Part shown: positions 1 through 3,657 of the stretch, piece after piece
Position numbering within the stretch: position 1 is the first letter of the stretch
How the letters are laid out: every line of letters starts with the position of its first letter
Origin: Prevotellaceae bacterium
GTDB lineage: Bacteria > Bacteroidota > Bacteroidia > Bacteroidales > Bacteroidaceae
DNA length: 5,372 nucleotides
Reading direction: 5' to 3'
Assembly (NCBI GenBank): GCA_030523505.1
Contig: JAUNIK010000158.1
Span: 1-5,372 of the forward strand
The notes under the pieces: generated by a model
What the model saw: only the letters and a program-made list of their open reading frames with translations
Databases searched by the model: none
Told to the model about the DNA's origin: nothing
Made by a program: the position numbers and the translations under genes

Positions 1-61
1 GTTGGATTAGAGCAACAGCCTTCTAAGCTGTGGGTCTTGGGTTCGAACCCCAACCGGATCA
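1..61 (+). tRNA. tRNA-Arg (anticodon UCU), 3' part; 5' end lies before the window
   Basis: This is the 3' four-fifths of a tRNA that decodes AGA codons. The anticodon stem pairs 15-19 (ACAGC) with 27-31 (GCTGT) around a seven-base loop CTTCTAA at 20-26, so the anticodon is TCT at 22-24. The T arm is TTGGG, TTCGAAC, CCCAA (37-53). The 3' acceptor strand is CCGGATC (54-60) with discriminator A61. No CCA is encoded after it (the next bases are CAA), so CCA must be added by nucleotidyltransferase. The acceptor 5' strand (expected GATCCGG) and most of the D arm are missing because the window starts inside the D loop (GTTGGATTAGAGC). Loop position 32 is C (base 20), the base that TtcA-type enzymes thiolate. 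Confidence 0.95.
45..60 (+). repeat. tRNA 3' end, copy 1 of a 16-bp direct repeat (second copy at 265-280)
   Basis: GAACCCCAACCGGATC, covering part of the T arm and the acceptor 3' strand, recurs exactly at 265-280, 220 bp downstream. A duplicated tRNA tail is what a tyrosine-recombinase element using a tRNA gene as attachment site leaves behind (family knowledge). No integrase or other element gene lies between the copies, so an att-site origin is an inference. Confidence 0.75.
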
Positions 62-62
62 C

Positions 63-93
63 AAAAAGGAAGCCTTCTTGGGCTTCTTTTTTT
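63..93 (+). terminator. Rho-independent terminator of the tRNA-Arg
   Basis: GAAGCC (69-74) pairs with GGCTTC (81-86) around the loop TTCTTG. The A run 63-67 extends the stem into the seven-T run 87-93. It lies two bases after the tRNA, so it should end the tRNA transcript. Confidence 0.9.
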
Positions 94-111
94 GTATCCG
101 GCTGGCGGTGA

Positions 112-277
112 GAACCCAACGGTTCGCCGAGCGCAGCGAGTCTTCGAAGGAGCGTTGCATGTCAGCATAGCTGGATGCAACATGAAAGCGACCGAGAAAA
201 CCCCAACCGAACCCAACGGTTCGTAATCGAAGCGCAGCGCCGCTTTCGTAGCTTTGCGGAGAAAGAACCCCAACCGG
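112..277. repeat. Two degenerate tandem units (112-208 and 209-277) downstream of the tRNA
   Basis: Each unit opens with the same 15 bases, GAACCCAACGGTTCG (112-126 and 209-223), itself a small hairpin (GAACC, loop CAAC, GGTTC). Each then carries AGCGCAGCG (130-138; 231-239 with a one-base difference in spacing context) and closes with GAGAAA followed by ACCCCAACCG. The middles differ in length, which makes the units about 97 and 69 bp. The closing motif matches the tRNA T-arm and acceptor tail. Bases 95-117 also resemble the reverse complement of that tail. No convincing gene is present. What the units do is unknown to me; decayed repeated attachment sites or a structured repeat family are both possible. 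Confidence 0.6.
154..181. repeat. Hairpin-forming inverted repeat within the first tandem unit
   Basis: GTTGCAT (154-160) pairs with ATGCAAC (175-181), and inside that CAGC (163-166) pairs with GCTG (170-173) around the loop ATA. There is a small internal bulge (GT opposite G). No T run follows, so it is not a terminator. The second unit has its own shorter hairpin at the matching place (AAGCG 230-234 with CGCTT 241-245). Confidence 0.55.
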
Positions 278-280
278 ATC
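265..280 (+). repeat. Detached copy of the tRNA-Arg 3' end (possible att-like scar)
   Basis: This is an exact 16-base match to tRNA positions 45-60 and is not part of a tRNA: nothing upstream of it folds into an anticodon arm. The match ends at the last acceptor base (C60); the next bases differ (ACAAAA after copy 1, TTTGTT here). It also forms the end of the second tandem unit described at 112-277. Confidence 0.75.
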
Positions 281-361
281 TTTGTTAAACCGCAACTACA
301 ACGGCATTATACTTAGGGCATTTTAACAGCGCACTATGGTCTTATGGTTCATAGCTGTTTA
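281..361. other. Non-coding spacer with nothing recognisable
   Basis: This stretch lies between the last tRNA-tail copy and the 22-bp-lattice repeat cluster. I see no promoter match to the Bacteroidetes consensus, no RNA gene and no credible reading frame. The ATG at 336 opens only a 62-codon frame that runs through the non-coding repeats. Confidence 0.5.
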
Positions 362-487
362 TGAAAGCGGTGGAATGAGAGGCAATTTGCGCGCAAATTC
401 ATCGTCAAAACGGTGGAATGAGGAGGTCATTCCATTGGTTTCACAAACTCATTCCATTGGTTTCATGTTGTCATTCCATAGAAATGA
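362..487. repeat. Five-copy 17-bp motif array on a 22-bp lattice, partly inverted
   Basis: The motif TCATTCCATTGGTTTCA occurs exactly at 427-443 and 449-465, and its first nine bases (12 of 17 overall) recur at 471-487, so the starts are 22 bp apart. On the other strand it recurs at 405-421 (13 of 17 match) and 362-378 (14 of 17). Those starts are also on, or one base off, the same lattice: 362, 405, 427, 449, 471. The orientation flips at a dyad where TGGAATGA (414-421) and TCATTCCA (427-434) flank GGAGG. The 22-bp period is not a multiple of three, so this is not a peptide repeat. Two turns of helix per step suggests a cooperative protein-binding array, such as iterons or operators, or a decayed palindromic element. 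I cannot name the protein. Confidence 0.7.
384..399. repeat. Perfect 16-bp palindrome in the empty slot of the 22-bp lattice
   Basis: AATTTGCGCGCAAATT reads the same on both strands. It sits between the two inverted motif copies (362-378 and 405-421), in the slot where the 22-bp lattice would place another copy (about 383-399). It does not resemble the 17-bp motif. A dimeric DNA-binding protein site is plausible, but no regulator is identified. Confidence 0.55.
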
Positions 488-522
488 TGAAAAGACACCT
501 ATTAAAGAGCATAAAAGAACAT

Positions 523-552
523 AAAAAATCCCCAAAGGCAAGGCCCTCGGGG
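523..552 (-). terminator. Rho-independent terminator of the NigD-like gene
   Basis: Read on the minus strand, CCCCGAGGGC (552-543) pairs with GCCTTTGGGG (539-530), ten pairs with three G-U or A-U positions in the middle, around the loop CTT. It is followed by ATTTTTTAT (529-521). It lies about 30 bases after the stop codon at 585 and ends transcription before the repeat cluster. Confidence 0.88.
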
Positions 553-584
553 AGATTGTATTTCAATGCGGAAGTGTCTGGAGA

Positions 585-1279
585 TTATTTGAGATTCTTC
601 TGCACTTCTGGGTTCTCAGCAGTCTTCTGCACTGGTGATGCTGGGTTATGCTGGAACTTTACCTGACGAACTGCACCTGAGAGATCATCCCACTCCAACT
701 CGATAGTTGCATCTTTGTCGCACTCTGAGCGAGGGAAAATACGGAATGCTGAATAGCCATCAGTTGTGTTGAGTGAAATATCGTTGTGTGCATTGTGATA
801 GAGACGGAACTTGTTAGGATGCTCTGCATCGCTTACATCAACAAGATTGATTGAGTGGGTGATACCACCTCTGCCGAAAAATGCACCGAAATGGATTGTC
901 ATATAGCCATCTTCTGCTACAGTTGTCCAGTCGTCGTAGATTACAACGGCATCCGAACCATACTCCTTTGCATTGTCGGCACCCTTGTTCTCTGCAAGAT
1001 CCTTGGTGAGCATGTCGCTCAAAAGTGTAAGATTCACTTCCTTGTATGCAGAAGAAGACTGGTTTTCTGCTTCATAAAAACGCACGAATACGCGTGTTTC
1101 CTTTTCAAAAGGACACTTTGTGACATTCACTGGACGAAGGGTTGTGTTCTTCCAGGAATTGCTGTAGCCACTGCGAGGTATTCTGCAGGAGTGTCCTTGC
1201 TGTCAGTGCTACATGAAACGAGAGTTGCGCCAAGACTAATGGCGAGTACGAAAACAAATAATTTAAAAAGTTTGTTCAT
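585..1279 (-). pseudogene. NigD-like lipoprotein gene, interrupted by a frameshift
   Basis: The natural start is ATG at 1279. It opens a 50-residue frame, MNKLFKLFVFVLAISLGA..., with a type II signal peptide and lipobox LVSC (Cys23), which ends at a TGA at 1129-1127. The rest of the protein is in another frame: it is open from the stop at 1205-1203 down to TAA at 585, and its first usable start is only a GTG at 1130. That second frame gives 181 residues with NigD-like landmarks (numbered from that GTG): DMLTK at 39-43, DDW at 66-68, GYMTIHF at 75-81, HSINLV at 92-97, RLYHNAHND at 109-117 and GYSAFRIF at 125-132. These match the C-terminal beta-sandwich pattern of Bacteroidetes NigD-like lipoproteins, whose role is poorly known. 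Fused, the two parts come to about 230 residues, near family length. The join must lie within 1202-1130 and needs a net -1 shift. The promoter and terminator are intact, so the damage may be recent, or it may be a sequencing error. The family call is from recall of the pattern. Confidence 0.75.
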
Positions 1280-1313
1280 AATTTAATGAGTTATTTTGTG
1301 ATTTTTTCTGGTG

Positions 1314-1344
1314 CAAAGTTAGGCAAATAAAACATAACCGCCAA
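1314..1344 (-). promoter_or_regulatory. Promoter of the NigD-like gene (Bacteroidetes -33/-7 type)
   Basis: On the minus strand TAACTTTG (1321-1314) fits the -7 consensus TAnnTTTG, and TTG (1344-1342) sits 20 bases upstream at the -33 place. Transcription would start near 1307, giving a leader of about 28 bases. The bases before the ATG are A-rich with no Shine-Dalgarno sequence, as is usual in this phylum. Confidence 0.75.
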
Positions 1345-1416
1345 GGATTTGGCTGTGCAAAAGTGGCTCAAAAGGTAAATACTTGACGTTTTTTACGATA
1401 TGACAAGTAATTATGC

Positions 1417-2121
1417 TCACTTTTTCTCGTTTATGCCCAACGCAGCATGCCACAATGAGTAACGAGCCTCAGGATTGAGCTTTTCGAGATGAGCAAAGAC
1501 ATCGGTCATGGATTGCCTTCGTGTTTCCTGTTCGTAAGGGCAAAGAGTCTTCTGCTTCTCAAAACCGACTTCCTGTGCATAATCCTTTATCCATGATTCG
1601 TGAACAAGACAAAGCGGACGGATTACGGATAGGTTGTAGTGCTCCATCTGCATCATCGGTTGCATAGTAGAGGCATTGCCCTCAAAGGTGATATTCATAA
1701 GATAGGTCACGAGAATATCGTCCATGTGATGGCCCAACGCTATTTTGTTGAATCCATTCTGCTCGGCAAACTGAAACAGAGTCTTTCTGCGATTCCACGC
1801 ACACAGAAAGCACTTGGTCTTTCTCAGGTCGGTACTTTCGTCAAAACTGCTATGCAGAATGTGCAGACGTACTCCTACCCTTCCGCAAAATGATGCCAGA
1901 TAACTACGGTCGGTTTCGTAGGGGATGTTATCCATTATGACATGCGCAGCCTCTACTTGAATCTGCGGCTTGTAGATTTTTGCCTGCGCAGCCAGCAATT
2001 CAAGCAGCATCAACGAATCCTTACCGCCACTCAAGGCAACAAGAATTTTGTCGCCATCAGCCAGCAAGGAATAGTCGGCACAGCCCTTGCGGAAAAACTT
2101 ATGTATTTTATGAATCAACAA
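1417..2121 (-). CDS. ttcA: TtcA-like tRNA 2-thiocytidine biosynthesis protein (PP-loop ATPase)
   Basis: This is a cytoplasmic ATP-pyrophosphatase of the TtcA/TilS superfamily. TtcA adenylates C32 of certain tRNAs and replaces its oxygen with sulfur through a 4Fe-4S cluster. Visible motifs in the 234-residue product are the PP-loop SGGKDS (31-36), the Cys pair CFLC (104 and 107), GHHMDD (130-135), IRPL (167-170) and a third Cys in TLCPYE (194). In E. coli TtcA three cysteines hold the cluster, a CxxC pair plus one later Cys, and all three have counterparts here. The later E. coli CxxC is reduced to CPYE, so its second Cys is absent. There is no ATG before the PP-loop. The only reasonable starts are TTG at 2121 or the TTG directly after it, right beside a GC-rich palindromic element, and the N-terminus looks a few residues short. 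It lies 72 bp after the DUF3078 gene on the same strand, and I see no separate promoter that fits well. The stop is TGA at 1419-1417. The alternative is a TtcA-like paralogue with another tRNA target. Confidence 0.82.
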   Translation of the reverse strand: MLIHKIHKFFRKGCADYSLLADGDKILVALSGGKDSLMLLELLAAQAKIYKPQIQVEAAHVIMDNIPYETDRSYLASFCGRVGVRLHILHSSFDESTDLRKTKCFLCAWNRRKTLFQFAEQNGFNKIALGHHMDDILVTYLMNITFEGNASTMQPMMQMEHYNLSVIRPLCLVHESWIKDYAQEVGFEKQKTLCPYEQETRRQSMTDVFAHLEKLNPEARYSLWHAALGINEKK

Positions 2122-2129
2122 AAGAGAAA

Positions 2130-2160
2130 GTCCCCCTCTCCGGCTCCCCCACTGGGGAGG
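2130..2160. repeat. GC-rich palindromic intergenic element, REP-like
   Basis: CTCCCC (2144-2149) and GGGGAG (2154-2159) form a hairpin around CACT, next to a second pyrimidine-rich block CCCCCTCTCCGG (2132-2143). Its composition contrasts sharply with the AT-rich flanks (2161-2200). Short C/G-run palindromes of this style are common in Bacteroidales intergenic DNA (recall). There is no T run directly after it, so it is not a normal terminator. On the minus strand its GGAGAGGGGG lies about ten bases before the TTG start of the ttcA-like gene and could serve as a purine-rich ribosome site. Confidence 0.6.
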
Positions 2161-2193
2161 ATTTGGAAGTTAGTTTATATTATACGAAACACT

Positions 2194-3507
2194 TTAGAAT
2201 GAATATGTTAGACCGAACGAGGTGTATTCTTTCAACTGGAAATAACCGAGTTTCTCGTCTTTGCGACTGATGCTTGAATCATCGAAGCGTGGATATACAT
2301 AAACACTCGCTGTGAGAATCTTGGATATCTTCAGGTTGAGGGTGTTCTCCCACTGAAGGTCCATTCTGTGATATGTGGTATAGCCGTAGAGACGGGTTCG
2401 CCAGTTGACATTCTCAGAGAACTTCCAGTTGAAATCCACCTGGAAGGCAGAACCGTAGTCGAACTTCGAGTGCTTACCCTCGTCAATACCATTGCGAGTG
2501 GCAAGAGCAAGGCGGTCAACATATTTATAGTCACATGAAAGAGGAGCCAAATGGACAGTACCAGTGAGGCGCTTTTTGAACCATGACATGTTATAGTCCA
2601 TACCGAGAGAGACATTGATATTCAGCGGACTCATGAAATCGGAATTGACAGTATGGCTGTTCGACGCAAAGGTACGCATGAACTGGGTGTTTGCCACAAC
2701 CTGCAGAGTGTAATACCATTTCTTAGTTGCCTGAATACCAAGCTTTCCTGTGTAGCGGAAGAGGTCGGATGAGGTCTTTACGCTATGCACAGTGTCACTC
2801 TTGTTGGTCATAAAACCAAGGTGCATCTCGAGTTTATTCTCAAACTTCACCTTCTGCTTGTTGTTATAGTCAGCCCAAAGGGTAACACGCGAAAGAGCCG
2901 AATAGTTGCTTTCGTCTCCCTGATACCACTTGGCAGAATAGTAGTTCTGCATCATTTGCAGGAAGAACTCACCACGCAACGACCAGAAATTAGGTTTCTT
3001 GATCATCAAGTCAATCTTATCGACATTGATTTCCTCGGCCTTCGGCACATTATATACTTCATAAGCAGGATTAAGCGCCACCACCTTTTCATCCTTCTTC
3101 TTGTTCTCGGCCTTCGGTGTTCTTATTTGCATCTTTCCTCTCACAAACTCCGGATGATTGATATAGATGTTCATCAGGGCATTGTCAACAAGTAACTGGT
3201 TGTCGGTTGTCAATGCATCGTCCTCTTCAAGCGAGAAATGGCGATGAGCAAGGTCGTTGTAGAAAGTAATAGGAGTGAAGAGGCGCGAATAGCGATTTAA
3301 CGGTTCGCCCCACTGATGATTCAATCGGCTGTTCTCCTTTTCGAGAGAGTCGATGCGATGTTTGTAGATATTGATTGAATCGAGATAATTGTCGAGTATG
3401 GTACGCGCCGGAGGGTCAATAATATCTATCAATCCTTCACTTTGATTATTCTGTGAATAACCAAACAACGACGTCAAAAGCAGTATAAATGTAGTCAGAT
3501 GTCTCAT
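2194..3507 (-). CDS. DUF3078 family outer-membrane beta-barrel protein
   Basis: The 437-residue product is probably exported to the outer membrane; its substrate or role is unknown. Residues 1-18 (MRHLTTFILLLTSLFGYS) form a signal peptide, with cleavage likely near YSQ-N. Residues 38-65 are heptad-like (DNYLDSINIYKHRIDSLEKENSRL region) and may form a short periplasmic coiled coil. Residues 130-170 are a charged linker (KAENKKKDEK). From about 173 (NFWSLRGEFFLQMMQNYYSA) the chain alternates polar and aromatic residues in long beta strands with turns such as YNNKQK and FSENVN, ending in FGLTYSF. The terminal Phe is the usual outer-membrane barrel signature. The frame stays open up to a possible start at 3639, but that would put a 44-residue leader before the signal peptide and would start upstream of the -7 element, so the ATG at 3507 is chosen. 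It is divergent from yidC. The DUF3078 label is from recall of the WSLRGEFFLQ...NYYSAKWYQGD...NYSALSRV pattern. Confidence 0.85.
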   Translation of the reverse strand: MRHLTTFILLLTSLFGYSQNNQSEGLIDIIDPPARTILDNYLDSINIYKHRIDSLEKENSRLNHQWGEPLNRYSRLFTPITFYNDLAHRHFSLEEDDALTTDNQLLVDNALMNIYINHPEFVRGKMQIRTPKAENKKKDEKVVALNPAYEVYNVPKAEEINVDKIDLMIKKPNFWSLRGEFFLQMMQNYYSAKWYQGDESNYSALSRVTLWADYNNKQKVKFENKLEMHLGFMTNKSDTVHSVKTSSDLFRYTGKLGIQATKKWYYTLQVVANTQFMRTFASNSHTVNSDFMSPLNINVSLGMDYNMSWFKKRLTGTVHLAPLSCDYKYVDRLALATRNGIDEGKHSKFDYGSAFQVDFNWKFSENVNWRTRLYGYTTYHRMDLQWENTLNLKISKILTASVYVYPRFDDSSISRKDEKLGYFQLKEYTSFGLTYSF

Positions 3508-3536
3508 AATCTTGGCTTTTATAGAGTTTCTGACTG

Positions 3537-3544
3537 CAAAGTTA
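3537..3544 (-). promoter_or_regulatory. -7 element of the DUF3078 gene promoter
   Basis: TAACTTTG on the minus strand (3544-3537) fits TAnnTTTG and is followed by C, exactly as in the NigD-like gene promoter. It is 29 bases before the ATG at 3507. The expected -33 place (about 3565) shows no TTTG on this strand, so the promoter may be weaker or need an activator. That position coincides with the -33 element of the opposite yidC promoter. Confidence 0.6.
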
Positions 3545-3563
3545 GTAATAATATTGGTAACTT

Positions 3564-3595
3564 TTTGCCTATTTGGGATTTTTTTAGTAATTTTG
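3564..3595 (+). promoter_or_regulatory. yidC promoter (Bacteroidetes -33/-7 type)
   Basis: TTTG (3564-3567) and TAATTTTG (3588-3595, fits TAnnTTTG) are exactly 20 bases apart. Transcription should begin near 3602, leaving a leader of about 55 bases before the yidC ATG. This is the closest consensus match in the window, in keeping with an essential gene. Confidence 0.8.
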
Positions 3596-3616
3596 CATTT
3601 CATAGTGCATATTGCG

Positions 3617-3633
3617 CTAAATTTATAATTTAG
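3617..3633. repeat. AT-only inverted repeat in the yidC leader
   Basis: CTAAATT (3617-3623) and AATTTAG (3627-3633) flank TAT, perfect seven-base arms in the predicted 5' leader. It could be a weak RNA hairpin or a dimeric operator just after the start site. At this AT content chance is a fair alternative. Confidence 0.4.
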
Positions 3634-3657
3634 AAACAAAGTAAAAATAAATAAGAA

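Noticed and set aside
7..273. 88-codon minus-strand frame ending in DPVGVRTQDPQLRRLLL
   Set aside because: Its C-terminal part is the antisense reading of the tRNA-Arg, and the rest runs through the tRNA-tail repeats. This is a well-known type of false gene next to tRNAs.
427..487. CRISPR array
   Set aside because: The repeat is only 17 bp with 5-bp gaps, copies occur in both orientations, and there are no spacers of 30-40 bp and no cas genes.
336..524. 62-codon plus-strand frame across the repeat cluster
   Set aside because: The repeats have a 22-bp period, so the frame does not preserve a peptide repeat. It has no recognisable domain and overlaps the converging terminator.
1130..1205. Programmed -1 ribosomal frameshift in the NigD-like gene
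   Set aside because: No X-XXY-YYZ slippery heptamer is visible in the overlap of the two frames, and such recoding is not known for this family. A mutation or sequencing error is simpler.
855..1286. 143-codon plus-strand frame opposite the NigD-like gene
   Set aside because: It is antisense to a stretch whose minus-strand product has a clear lipoprotein signal peptide and family motifs, and it has no promoter of its own.
1381..1408. Imperfect inverted repeat ACTTG...CAAGT as terminator of the ttcA-like gene
   Set aside because: The stem is only five pairs plus a weak inner pairing with a long loop, and no T run follows on the minus strand.
2785..3195. 136-codon plus-strand frame inside the DUF3078 gene
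   Set aside because: It is the antisense shadow of a gene with a signal peptide and outer-membrane barrel signature. Its Leu/His/Ile-rich composition is typical of antisense frames.
3508..3639. 44-residue N-terminal extension of the DUF3078 protein
   Set aside because: It would place the signal peptide internally and start upstream of the -7 element at 3537-3544. It also overlaps the yidC promoter and leader.
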